Origin: Solea solea
Taxonomy: Eukaryota > Chordata > Actinopteri > Pleuronectiformes > Soleidae
DNA: 64,000 nucleotides
NCBI RefSeq assembly: GCF_958295425.1
Contig: NC_081135.1
Location: forward strand, 23,444,180 to 23,508,179
Direction: 5' to 3'
Position 1 is the stretch's first letter, and every line of letters starts with the position of its first letter. Under the pieces are notes generated by a model, which was given only the letters and a program-made list of their open reading frames with translations, did not search any database and had not been told where the DNA came from. Both the position numbers and the translations under genes were made by a program. Below, in pieces: positions 49,594 to 59,862 of this stretch.

Positions 49594-51390
49594 TTACATT
49601 TCATTTACTAATATATTAAAAACATAAACTAATGACATCATATTTGTATAAAGATTTGTACATTAGAAGTCCTACTATCTCATCATATATGTTATGATAA
49701 ATGATACCGTTTGCCAACTGTGGGGGAACCTGAGAGCAAACCCTACTTTGTGTTTCTTTAATTTGTGTTAACTGATTGATTAAGATTTCGCAAATTAAGG
49801 TCATGTATTTATTTGGTTATTTACATTGTTTACAGCTTCATCTGTAATTTAGATTGAATATAGAATAAGAAACCTTGACTTCACCTCTTCACTTTCCATA
49901 CATCACGATTAATTCACGTCTCCTCACTTGTGTTCAGCGCCACAGAAAACAATGTGAAAATATTTTTCAGCATAGCTTTGGAAGACAATCGTGCCATTTT
50001 CATGTGAACCAAATAAAATAAAGGTTACATGCCCTGTGAGATTTAGCTGTGGCAGCGCGAGTGTGACAAAACCAGACTGGGTCAACGTGGATGCCCACAT
50101 GTCATGTGCAACACTGGCCTCTTCCCGCAAGCGCTCCTGTTATACAGTTATACAGTTATTTTTATTCCAGCACCTGGTGTTGGTACTGACTTGCTCTGGC
50201 CTGAAAATTCTTTTCCCTCAGCACAATGATGGTGTGAGAGCAAGTGATCTTCCTCCACTGCAATTAAGATTCTGCCTTCATCTTCTCCTGGTACACAATT
50301 ACTGCTCTGCTGCTGTTTGCTCTAATTGCTCTTTCTGCCAGGATTGGTGGGAAGCCAGTGATTGTGATGGCAAGGGGATTATCTCCTTTCCTTTACTCTG
50401 GCCCCTTAAAAAAAAATCATTTGTAAACTCCCGGGTGTAATTACTGAGCCTCATGATTAATTGTCTATTGAAATTAGTGCGGGTATAGCTTTCATTTTTA
50501 CTGCAACGAATATTAATTAATGTTAACTCTCCCCTTTTCTTTTTTTTCTCCACACCTTTCTACAGCATATCTTTTGAATATTCATTGTGTGCTTGAAAAA
50601 TGGGCCCAAGCCACTGGCTTGAGTCAACAAACTGACACTTGGCTATCACAGAAATACATATCTGGAATTAAAAGATGTGTTTTAGGCCATAAATAACATT
50701 TGCAGGAGGTCGGCTGGTGAAGAAAGCAAGCTCTTATTTAAATCACGTCTCCCCCGTTTGTCGAGAAGTGTCGGGGAATATGCAAAGCAGCGTCTCCGCT
50801 TTTGATTCCCTTTGTCGACGGAAGAATGGTCACATTTAATTCAGTTTTGTATTTATTTAACCCTTGTGGAAAATGACAAGTTGAATAAGTGCCATGTAAT
50901 CACATTCAGCATATTGTCATACCATAATGTATAGAACACAATGTCACCTTGAATAAGGCATCCACCACTGGAATACATTTTGGTAATAATATGGAAATTT
51001 ACACTAAGGTCTGAATCAGATTAACATTAGAATATCTCCATATTCTATCATGAAGAAAATACTTTCATTGGCCTGGGTGTAGCACACAGATATATACACA
51101 TATACGTGCAGGTATTTAAAATCCTTTAGTAAAACTACATTCTTTTTTTGAGATGAATGTCATCATTTACTTATGATTTTTAGGTGCTTTACTCAACTTG
51201 AAAAATATAAAACCTATAACCTTGCTGATTTATATATCTGGTGACATTTGTAAACATTTGGACCCAAAATGTCTCTATGTTAATACATCAACATACTGTC
51301 ACACATCAAGGATAAATGTATTTTCAATCACTGTTTCTTTGTCTTTATGATTGTATTCAATACAATGTTTAACCAAGACTATACTCCCAC
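49594..51390. other. Noncoding DNA with candidate enhancer
   Basis: The longest frame (149 codons, 49991-50440 plus) has no recognised domain and overlaps the TAATT-rich cluster below. Downstream of 50600 the sequence is AT-rich with nothing recognised. Confidence 0.4.
50255..50525. promoter_or_regulatory. TAATT/AATTA cluster, candidate homeodomain enhancer
   Basis: Homeodomain cores occur at 50261 (CAATTAAG), 50296 (CAATTAC), 50322 (CTAATTG), 50438 (TAATTAC), 50457 (TTAATTG), about 50471 (AAATTAG) and 50512-50521 (ATTAATTAAT). The intervening sequence is repeat-free. This density is clearly above what the AT content alone suggests by rough estimate. Function is inferred only. Confidence 0.3.
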
Positions 51391-51520
51391 AGTCCAAAAA
51401 CATGAATGTTAGTGATTTGACCATAGGTGTGAGTGTCAGCTTGGATTGGCTCCAGCTCCCTGTGACCCTCATGTGGAGGATAAAGCAATAGAAATTGAGT
51501 GATTGTTATTATTAAAGTGA
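51391..51520 (+). mobile_element. Shortened copy of the retroelement tail
   Basis: CCACAGTCCAAAAACATGAA, CCATAGGTGTGAGTGTCAGC, TTGGATTGGCTCCAGCTCCC and TGTGACCCTCATGTGGAGGA parallel the 8338-8605 element. About 70-100 bases between 'GTGTGA' and 'CAGC' are missing, so this copy carries an internal deletion. Confidence 0.65.
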
Positions 51521-51604
51521 GCCTCACTGTTGCAGTTGATGACATGCTTATTGAATCAGTGATTGAAAAATAATCCTCAACAAATGCACTATGAATTCTA
51601 CGCA

Positions 51605-51870
51605 GGGCACCGGTAGCTCAGTGGTAGAGCGAGTCGTCTTTCAACTCGAAGATTGTGGGTTTGATTCCTGGCTCCGCTATAGTCTACATGCCCATGTGTT
51701 CTTGGGCAAGAACCCCATGTTGCTCCTGACGGCTGTTACAGCCGCATGTGAATGATTATGAAAGATAAGTGACAGAAAATGCACTTTATTTTTATTTAAT
51801 GGCAAAACTGTGTAAAGCAGCTTTGAGTGGTCACCAAGACTAGAAAAGTGGCAAAAAAACAGATAAATAT
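51605..51870 (+). mobile_element. tRNA-derived SINE
   Basis: The head GGGCACCGGTAGCTCAGTGG holds a perfect Pol III A box (TAGCTCAGTGG, 51614-51624). The B box GGTTTGATTCC (51658-51668) has one change from consensus. The body has CTTGGGCAAGAACCCCATGT and GTTGCTCCTGACGGCTG, and the tail is GTAAAGCAGCTTTGAGTGGT followed by CAAGACTAGAAAAG. This is the standard order of an abundant teleost SINE whose tail resembles an L2-clade LINE. The tRNA acceptor stem cannot pair, so it is not a functional tRNA. Almost full length and only moderately diverged. Confidence 0.85.
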
Positions 51871-53230
51871 TGCTTTTAATTTGACTTTAGTCAAATTTGT
51901 TGACAGTATAAGAAAAAATAAAGAATAAAACCAAAGTTATTTGGCCATTTCAGTAAAGTTTAACAGTGTGACGTATTTGTGTCTGTCTATACTTTGTCTT
52001 TCCAGGTACGGCCCCCTCTCTTTGTCTGTGTCTGTGTGTGCGCTAAGAAATTCAGTCGACCTTCATCTTGCCTTACTCAGCCCACGTTCAGATAAAGGGA
52101 TCAGATCAAACTAATGTCTTCACCCCTCAGTGTCTCTGAACGGCCACTGAATAAAATTGCAGCTGCTGTGAAACGACTGTGACATAACTTGATCCACGCA
52201 GTGACAGCGCACACCACCGCTTGCTCCCTGTAATATATCAGTGCCAGGAAACAGTGGATGTGGAGACGCGCTGATTCAATCAGGGGCCACAGAGGCTCTG
52301 GGGAGAGTTCATCTATACCAAACCAGCAGCAAACGCTCAAGAATCCCTTTAACTGTATTGGCTGTAACAACGTTTAAGGACTTTGAGGTTATTCATTCAA
52401 CTTCTTCCCGACTAAGTACACAACAGAGGAAATGCAAAAAGCGTCTGATGTTGTCAAATGTTGCATGGAGCACAAACCAAACCGCAGAAATGTTGCCGTT
52501 AACGGACCCTTCGCACGGCAGCCATTTTGACAGGTCACCGTAGGATAACGACAGGTGTAAACAATCAAATGTGCGATGGCTGCATCCCATTTAGTTTCCT
52601 AAAAAATCGTGAATGTGGTCAGTAACACCTGTGCGCTTCCTGTTCGAAACATGTCAAAATGGCTGCCGCGAGAGAGGCTCCCATTTGAAGCACTTTAGCT
52701 GTCGCACAATTAGTGAACACACATAACTGCCAATTAGGTCATTTCTCAGTGGCTTCCGTGCGTCGTACATTTGTGCGCATAAATTTAAGTGGTGTGCATA
52801 ATTTTAAATGAAGCACATAAAAGTTGTTTTGATTATCACAGACACATGGCTTCAAGCAGTGCAGACATTACCTTACCGGTTTTAAAATCCAAATTTGATT
52901 TACAAATAAGGAGTGTACAATTTATTTTGTGTGAGCATAAACAATAAAGTGTTTACGGCCATCGCGCCATGGTTGTTTTTTGTTTTTTTGTTTTTTTTGC
53001 TTGATGTCTTTATGAGTCACCAACTGTTACTCATCTCAATATACAGAGACATATTGTTCTCCGCAGATAAATGACCAATAACTTTGACAAATGACAGTAA
53101 GATTGCTTTGAAGAGAGATAATAGAAATCAGATTTTCAGATTTGACAGGTCATGTTATGGGGTGCGGCATTTTTAATATGACGATTACATTAAAATCCAA
53201 TAAAAATGTGTCACTGTAAGGTTGTCAAAG
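51871..53230. other. Noncoding DNA, no gene recognised
   Basis: A 100-codon frame (52241-52543 plus) and an 89-codon one on the other strand have no recognisable domain. The 52100-52720 part is repeat-free and less AT-rich. Confidence 0.4.
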
Positions 53231-53262
53231 TTTTTTTTTTTTTTTCTTCTTTTTTTTTTTTT
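53231..53262. repeat. T-rich tract
   Basis: Fifteen T, CTTC, then about twelve T. Confidence 0.9.
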
Positions 53263-54260
53263 ATGTAGCTGCTACCCTGGGAACCATGAAACTATTTAAA
53301 GTCTTTGCTTCATCACTGACTCTAAAAATGTAATGATAATAGTTCCAATCCACCCTGAATACAAACATGGTTTTTCCTAATGAAATGACTATCTTCTACT
53401 TGAAGTCATATTTTTGTCTAAAGACGTATTTGTCTAATGACAATCTTTTCACGTCGCTACAGTTAATAAACCCCTGCTTTACCCAGTGTACAGGACTTGG
53501 ACACGTTAAATATTTAGGAGGAAATGAAAGTCTTTGACAAGTGACTGGCAGGAGTGAGTGAGTGAGGAAACTTATCCCGACACCTACTTACAGATACAGG
53601 GATGCTAGTGAAAGGTGCACCCTGCAATGTGATTTGCAGCCAATCAAACATGTGAGGCAACTCAACTGCGCTGCTCAGTTCGCTTGAGTTTATCCAAAGA
53701 AAAGAGATAAAGTGTCACAGATGAACTAATCTGTAAAGTCTAAACCCACCCAACCTTTAAAAAGTAATTTATTCAACTATAACATTTTATTGTTAATTAT
53801 AAATTAAAATATTTAAGTAAGTGTGGCTGTAGAAGTTCTGTTTTTCTTTTTATTATTAAATTGTTTATTATTATTACAGTTGGGGATCTTCAAAAATATG
53901 GTCATGAACAATTCTGATTTCCAAACATTTTACAGTAATTCTCTTTATCCAGCTATTACCTGGATATTGATTTGGAAATTGCATTGTATTAACATTATCT
54001 CCTAATTGTCACATTGTTACCATTGTTTTGCCAAGCTTAGAATTTGCATTATAAATAAGTATTACCATAATACTAACTCCATATTTAGATATTATAACCC
54101 ATATTATTACCATGTTGTTACTTTAATGTAATAGCTACGTTGCTACGTCATTACTCTGTTCCTTAAAATCCTAATTTGTGACATGAAATAGTCTCTGTAG
54201 GAACAATAGCTGCTGGAAACAAAGAAAGAAGTGATGCAAGTGTTAGAGCTCTCCCTTTTC
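53263..54260. other. Noncoding DNA, no gene recognised
   Basis: AT-rich; a 60-codon frame only. Octamer ATTTGCAT at 54042-54049. Confidence 0.45.
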
Positions 54261-54281
54261 AAAAAAAAAAAAAAAAAAAAA
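54261..54281. repeat. Run of 21 A
   Basis: Twenty-one A after CTCCCTTTTC. No retroposon body was recognised upstream. Confidence 0.9.
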
Positions 54282-54360
54282 GCTGTATGACTCCATCCTA
54301 TCACTTGCACCACTGTGACCCTGATCCTCTCCGGGTTTCCACAGCTCCAAAGTAGCCTGC

Positions 54361-54374
54361 GTTGCCATAGTTAC
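54361..54374 (+). promoter_or_regulatory. RFX X-box-like site
   Basis: GTTGCCATAGTTAC fits the X-box consensus GTNRCC-N2-RGYAAC except for one base in the second half-site. Confidence 0.35.
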
Positions 54375-54578
54375 CTTCTCCTGGCTACTTTGTAAGGTCA
54401 CCAGGTCTGGTGAGCTCTTCCCTCTGAGAACAGGCACTAAGAACTAATGCCCTGCAGGTTCAGGCTGTAATGTAAATAGTCTCCACTGACAGTCTCCTAC
54501 TGTACAAATACTCAATTACATTTGCTTAAAGGAAATGATTTGTTGCAATGGCGAGCACTCGACTTGTGTGACATCAGC

Positions 54579-54592
54579 GTTGCCGGAGCAAC
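54579..54592 (+). promoter_or_regulatory. RFX X-box, full match
   Basis: GTTGCCGGAGCAAC matches GTNRCC-N2-RGYAAC at every position. A CRE-like TGACATCAG lies just upstream. RFX factors drive ciliary and some neural or immune genes; the pairing with the site at 54361 is notable. No promoter was recognised here. Confidence 0.45.
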
Positions 54593-55789
54593 AGCCGCTG
54601 ATTGCACAGGCTGGAATTAGGTATTGATCAGAGGAGGGGGTCCGGCGCCAGTGAGGGACTGGAAGCGATTCGCCACTACGATTTACAGAGGATGGGGGCG
54701 GGGGGTGAACCTGCACACTTCGCCCCAGCTCAGAGAGCTGAAAACCCCTCAGGAACCAATTTACACACAGCTACAGTGCAATATCTGCAGGAGTCAATAA
54801 TGGAAATGTGATGCCCCCTCTGCCATCAATGTGACCGCTCCTCTCCCTCTTGTTAGAGCACCTTGAAAGTTCTAGGCCAATCCATAGACACAATGGATTT
54901 CCAATGATGTAGGGATATTTTGACTTTGGTATTCTCCGTGTAATTACACCTCTATGTAAGGTAACAGCCTCACACTGGACCTGTCTGTGCATAGTCCTCT
55001 TAAAATAAATCTCACCTTAATTTAATTTAGTCATCATCTCATCACACTCATCCTGCCCTTACACTATTTCACATTGTTTACTCTTTCGGCCCATTTATTA
55101 GTCAGTAGGCAGTGTTTATCACTCGGCTCCTGCTGACACACATGTGATTTAAAACGCCTCACAAATAGCATCTTCACATAATGAATTAAGAGCATTCGTT
55201 GCACATCGGTGTGGGTCTTACATCACTGCAGTCTGTTGCTTTGCACTCAGTGTGTTTATGTCCATACTTTGAGTGAACAAAAGAAAAAATGTGGATCCTG
55301 TGAGGCTTGAACTTCCAGAGAGTGCTTTTGAAAGGAATATTCAGGGTGTTAAATTGTCCTCAAGCTGTAAATGTCCAAACAATTTATGTACACATTTTTG
55401 ACACAGGAGCATCTTGATGATCTTGTAGTTATCCTTGGTGAGTTTCGAGGGGAAGTGAGTCAAATTGAAACGAAATAATCTGGTGTGAAATAAACAGAGA
55501 AGGAAATATTCCCAACAAACAAGTGATTTAAATCCTGGTGACCCTTCATTGAGATTTCTCTGTGGGGGGGAAAAAAAAGAATAGCAACGACCTCAAACTC
55601 AAAGCACACACAAACAACGATGTACACAAAATGCACAAGTGGTGTGTGAAACTACAAGTCACACACAGGATGCATCTTACTACTGAGTATTCTGGATTGT
55701 GTTCCAAAGCAGAGCACGGTCCCCATGCAAATGTGCACTCAAACATAAACTAAACTGATACGAGGTTGCCAAGCACTTTGAGAATCCAA
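54593..55789. other. Noncoding DNA, no gene recognised
   Basis: Short frames only. The 54600-54850 part is GC-richer and unique. A G-run and A-run (55564-55577) mark low complexity. Octamer ATGCAAAT at 55725-55732. Confidence 0.4.
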
Positions 55790-55963
55790 TCCCTCATGAC
55801 CCAAAAGACAGATCCACGAGGAGCTCCACTTATACTGCTTTTACACAACATAAACTGAATTTGAAGGCTGTACATTTTTATTTTAAACCGTCAATATAGT
55901 GGCTGTTGTCATGGTCATTTTTATGACTTCATATAATACATTTCTTACATACAGCTCCTTTAA
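55790..55963 (-). mobile_element. MITE-like repeat ending at TTAA
   Basis: On the minus strand it starts TTAAAGGAGCTGTATGTAAG and goes on AAATGTATTATATGAAGTCA and AAAATGACCATGACAACAGC. I remember this as a frequent fish MITE start ('ttaaaggagctgtatgtaagaaat'). TTAA at 55960-55963 may be the target site. The other end is unclear. Confidence 0.38.
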
Positions 55964-56351
55964 GTCTTAAGACCGTTGAACCCTGAAACTCAACTTTGCA
56001 CCAGGCATGAAGTAAATGTGAGACGAATGCACCCGCTACCTTTATGAGCCAATCACATTCCTGACAGGAAACACGCCCTCTCCTGGCAGCGCTCTGTAGT
56101 GCAGACTTCAGTGTGAAGTAACACCCTGTGACATCTGAGGATGTTTAACCCCGCGGAGTTCACCGCAGGCAGATTTCTTCATCTTCCCGAGGGAGGCGAA
56201 AAGCTAGTGCTGTCTCTTTTACATTTCACAGACCCAGGACATGTCAGCCACTTGTCTTATCACGGGAATTGATTAAAGAATATGTTTGCCATAATGTGAT
56301 GTATGCATATTAAAGTAAATCCTCAAAGGCAAACCGAGACTGCTCCTTTAA
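55964..56351 (-). mobile_element. Second TTAA-bounded MITE-like repeat
   Basis: Flanked by TTAA at 55960-55963 and 56348-56351. The right edge GACTGCTCCTTTAA shares GCTCCTTTAA with the edge of the neighbouring element, in the same orientation. Inside, TTCCCGAGGGAGGCGAAAAG, TTTACATTTCACAGACCCAG and GACATGTCAGCCACTTGTCT recall a common fish repeat. No coding capacity. TTAA target use suggests a piggyBac-like mechanism, but this is inference. Confidence 0.4.
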
Positions 56352-57270
56352 TAGAATCCAGTTATCATCGTGAGTAAATTCCAAGACCTCAGTGTAATGG
56401 AAATAAAACTGCCTGTCTGATCCTCCTGAAGCTTTTGTGTGGAATCTGTTTCAGTTTCTCGCTGCTGGCCTTTGTGTGAATCTCTGGTCACAGAGATGTT
56501 TGAGGCAGTTGGCTCTGATGTCCAGAGGTAGGAGCGTTCCTTTACCTTCGCTGACCTGTGCAACCACATGCAAACATCACTGCAAAATGATGGCTCCGTC
56601 GTCAGCAGAGATAATATCAGAAAAGGGAAAATGTAACTATTATAAGACATCATCTACGACATCATGTAATGATATTGAATGCTGATTACACATCATTGTC
56701 GCCAAAGTGAAAGTCTCCGTAACCAGCAGCTTGTGTGCATGTACAGTATGTGTGTGTGTCTGTGTGCATGCAAGTCTAAATTTCCGCCCTGTGTGCCATG
56801 ATAGCTATTCATTTTCTTCTATTTCGGATGGTATCATTACACACTGGCTGGCGCTGCAAGTTTAATATGTTGTACATCTTTTTTTTTTTTTGTTTCATTC
56901 CTCATAGTGGGTTCAATGTCATCTCTTTGTTGTCTCAAAATGCAATCAATGAAGGTCCTCCTAGCCCATCCACTGAAAGTCAAACCCAACCTATCTGGGG
57001 CCACTCTGAGCTGTTCTGTCAAATCTAAGAATCAAGCCCATATTTCTTGGAGTCATGTTGTGCTAGCCCTCATTCCAGTTTGTGTGTTCTCTCCCACCTA
57101 ATATACAAAAGATCTATTGAAATATGCATGAGGCCAATGATGCCTGCACTAAAAATACACTCAAATAGGGAATACATTGACAGCTCTGTTATTGAGCTCT
57201 CCTTGAGTTTCCTCTGTCACAGCAGCCACAGATCGCTCTCAAGACTCATGTATTATCAAAAGCACGCAAC

Positions 57271-57271
<1 letters not shown>
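56352..57271. other. Noncoding DNA, no gene recognised
   Basis: Frames of 101 codons (56348-56653 minus) and 82 codons carry no recognised domain. Impure GT at 56745-56765 and a T-run at 56879-56892. Confidence 0.4.
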
Positions 57272-57323
<52 letters not shown>

Positions 57324-57329
57324 TCTCTC
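57272..57329. repeat. CT microsatellite
   Basis: About 28 CT units with one CACT interruption. Confidence 0.95.
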
Positions 57330-57766
57330 CTCCCTGCAATCTATCTCCATCTAACACTCACTACCTCTGTTATATTTTTTGCTCTATCACTCTCTTTCTC
57401 TGTTTGCCTGACAGTTACATGCAAATATTCACTCAAACATAATAATATTTTTCATAAGAATAGTAGAAATGTGGCTGCAATAATTGTATCTATTTATGAA
57501 AAGGATGTTTGCTTAATAACATATATACATGTCTGTTGCCCTCTACACCATTTTTTTTGCATGGTCAGATATTCCCTTTAAAACTTAAGGAAAACTCAAA
57601 CACATTATTTATAATAAAACATATTAATACCTACATTTACAATATATTATGTCATTTGCCATGTCCCATTGCTACAGTCATTTGTTTACACTGTTGTCTG
57701 CTACTGAATGGATGGTGCTTAATATGTTTCCTAGCAGGCATTTTACACAACAATCTTTTCAAATCC
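57330..57766. other. Noncoding DNA, no gene recognised
   Basis: AT-rich; octamer ATGCAAAT at 57419-57426. Confidence 0.45.
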
Positions 57767-58118
57767 TTAAAGCTCCAGTGCGTAACTTCTTTCACCCCCT
57801 TGAGAAATTCTGAGTAATTGCTAAAACACGCAAGTGCCTCTAAGTGATGAATGGCTTGGTGATCTCGCACCACCCCCCACCCCTCTGTTAGCCATATATG
57901 CAAGAAGCATATATGCCGTCAATCTGCTGGGGGTCCAAGTTATTCTAGTAGTAGAATCCACATCTGAAACGTTTTGTAGATATATCGGCATTATCAGCCA
58001 AACATTTTCCAGCCGTCTGGCTTTCCTAGCGCCATGTTGCTTCCGCCTTGCTTCCATTCTAAAAGACTGCTTTAGTAAGAAACGCAGAGAGTTACATGGA
58101 GCATGTAAGTTTATTTAA
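57767..58118 (+). mobile_element. TTAA-bounded MITE with degenerate TIRs
   Basis: Starts TTAAAGCTCCAGTGCGTAAC; the expected inverted end GTTACGCACTGGAGCTTTAA survives as GTTACATGGAGC (58091-58102) before ATTTAA (58113-58118). The start and internal words such as GCGCCATGTTGCTTCCGCC match a fish family beginning 'ttaaaggtccagtgtgtaa'. It contains a perfect hairpin CATATATGC / GCATATATG (57893-57915). The TTAA ends suggest a piggyBac-type mobiliser. Confidence 0.5.
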
Positions 58119-58212
58119 TATAATAGTCATTTTTAATGCCAATGGATGAACAGATCATAACGTGACTTAAAAAATGAATCCTTCTGCAACCTCCTTTGTT
58201 GCCTATATTAGC

Positions 58213-58466
58213 CTGTAGATCAGGGATCAGCAAGTAAATGAGGCAGAGCTCCAATTATTTTGTAAGCAATTGAATACTGGACCTTGTTTAAATACAGCAG
58301 TGTTTTGATTTTGATTTTTTCAAACCAAACATTTCACTGTCGATTCTAATTTTTTTGGAAAGATAAGCACATAATTGAATATCATATTTGTTAAATAATC
58401 TGCATACTGATGATCGCAGGCCAGTGTTGGCCTAGTGGTCACCAATTGCTGACCACTGCTGTAGAC
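58213..58466. mobile_element. hAT (Charlie-like) MITE with TIRs and 8-bp TSD
   Basis: The TIRs CAGGGATCAGCAA (58221-58233) and TTGCTGACCACTG (58446-58458) are complementary at 11 of 13 positions. They are flanked by CTGTAGAT (58213-58220) and CTGTAGAC (58459-58466), equal at 7 of 8 bases. CAG..CTG ends and an 8-bp duplication define hAT elements. The 238-bp body is noncoding. Confidence 0.88.
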
Positions 58467-58956
58467 TAATATGAATAATTAGTTAGTAGAGTTGTGTCAT
58501 ATTATCTGTGAAATTCTAAAGGATGTGATGTTATCCACACGTCCATATACTGTACTTTTCGCAAGTACGTTAAGCAAGTGATGTTTTCGTAGGAATGGAG
58601 TCTGCTGACATCAACAAACCCTGCACAACACAGATTCCAGAAACATCACCACACACTAAAGGAAAAGAAAGTTGCAGCCCATTTGGCCAAACAGCAAATT
58701 AGTCAACACCATGAAGACTTCAGTGTTGTGTCCCAAAGTATAGCATTTGTTTAGCCCCTTTAAATCAGCATTGTGTAAACTAATTAGGCAATTACTTAAA
58801 TGTAAAGGCCGTTATACAACAGTGAGTTCTGACCAGTGGGGAGCAGGTTATCTTGTTTGGACGAGAGGCATTCCTTGAGTGCTGATATTGAGTATAACAG
58901 CACTGGGACTTTTATCTTTACTATCACTCAGGTGTTCATAATAATCAATAATTTAC
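58467..58956. other. Noncoding DNA, no gene recognised
   Basis: Nothing recognised. Confidence 0.45.
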
Positions 58957-58982
58957 TCTCTCTCACACACACACACACACAT
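58957..58982. repeat. CT/CA microsatellite
   Basis: A short CT run followed by about nine CA units. Confidence 0.9.
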
Positions 58983-59139
58983 GCACGTGAGCAGATACTA
59001 CTTGTATGTATATCTTTGTGATACAGGTGATATACAGTATACTACAAAAAGGCTTTTTTTTCTAATTAAATCATGAATGCTTGGGAGAGGGAGAGGACGA
59101 ACCTTGCAGTGTCTTTATGTCACATCAGAGAGTGAGATC

Positions 59140-59460
59140 ATGGATCATCAGTGAGTGGGCACCGGTGAGATGGCCGCGCCTCTGGAACTCTCTGCCACAG
59201 GACATAAAACATAAATTAATAAATAAATTACTTCACCTCCTTCAAATCCTGGTTAAAAAACGTACCTCTTCAGACAAACATATTCACTTTAATCCTGGGA
59301 CTGGAATGACCGCACTGTTGCACTTAACTGCTGTCTTAATATGATTTATTCTGTTTTACTATTTTGACTGTTATGTCATGTTATGGATGTTTAATCTTGT
59401 CTTTTTGTACGGTGACCTTGAGTGGCCTCAAAGGTGCCTCTAAATAAAATGTACACAAAA
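59140..59460 (+). mobile_element. LINE 3' end (L2/CR1-like) with ORF2 C-terminus
   Basis: The frame starting at 59081 contains RWPRLWNSLPQDIKHKL followed by LLQILVKKRTSSDKHIHF. This is the hallmark C-terminal motif (RLWNSLP...FK..LK..LF) of fish non-LTR retrotransposon reverse-transcriptase proteins. A 3' UTR follows with GTGACCTTGAGTGGCCTCAA and AAGGTGCCTCTAAATAAAAT, the polyadenylation-type end. It is 5'-truncated, as most LINE insertions are, and cannot encode an active enzyme. Assignment to L2/CR1 rather than another clade is from memory. Confidence 0.7.
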
Positions 59461-59544
59461 ATAAAATTATCACAAAATATGTAGCCTAAACAAAAAAAGT
59501 CTTTCTTTAAAATAAAATGCATGGATCAGTGAACTATCAGATCA

Positions 59545-59862
59545 AGATTTGATAATCGATTAATCGGTTTGAAGTTTTTTTTATTATTAAAACAAGATTT
59601 CTGATTCTGTTTTAGCTTCTTAAATGTGAATGTTTTCTTCGTTTCTTTGCTCCAGATAACAAAGAAATCATTCAAACTCAATCATTTTGGTTTGTGGACA
59701 AAACAAGACATTCGACAACATCATCATTTCCAGGTTTGACAAACACTGGTCAACACTTTTTAATGTTTTCTGATATTTTATGGACCAAACGATTGCTCAA
59801 TTAATCGTGAAAATAATCGACAGATTAATCGATTATGAAAATAACCGTTAGTTGCAGCTCTA
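59545..59862 (-). mobile_element. Teleost dispersed repeat rich in ATCGATTAATC palindromes
   Basis: On the minus strand it begins AGAGCTGCAACTAACGGTTA, TTTTCATAATCGATTAATC, then GTTTGGTCCATAAAATATC, TTGTTTTGTCCACAAACCAA, GGAGCAAAGAAACGAAGAAA, and ends ACCGATTAATCGATTATCAA. The word order matches a very common fish repeat starting 'agggctgcaactaacgatta'. Probably a non-autonomous DNA transposon; I could not define a target duplication. It brings paired ATTA/TAAT words at both ends. Confidence 0.65.

Noticed and set aside
49991..50440. 149-codon open frame
   Set aside because: No recognisable domain or acceptor-donor structure, and it overlaps a motif cluster that looks regulatory.
51605..51680. 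tRNA gene
   Set aside because: The A box is perfect, but the B box is altered, the 5' and 3' stem sequences cannot pair, and the SINE body follows directly.
5834..57426. Enrichment of octamer ATGCAAAT (eight sites found)
   Set aside because: A rough base-composition estimate gives about four expected, so the excess is small and the sites are scattered.
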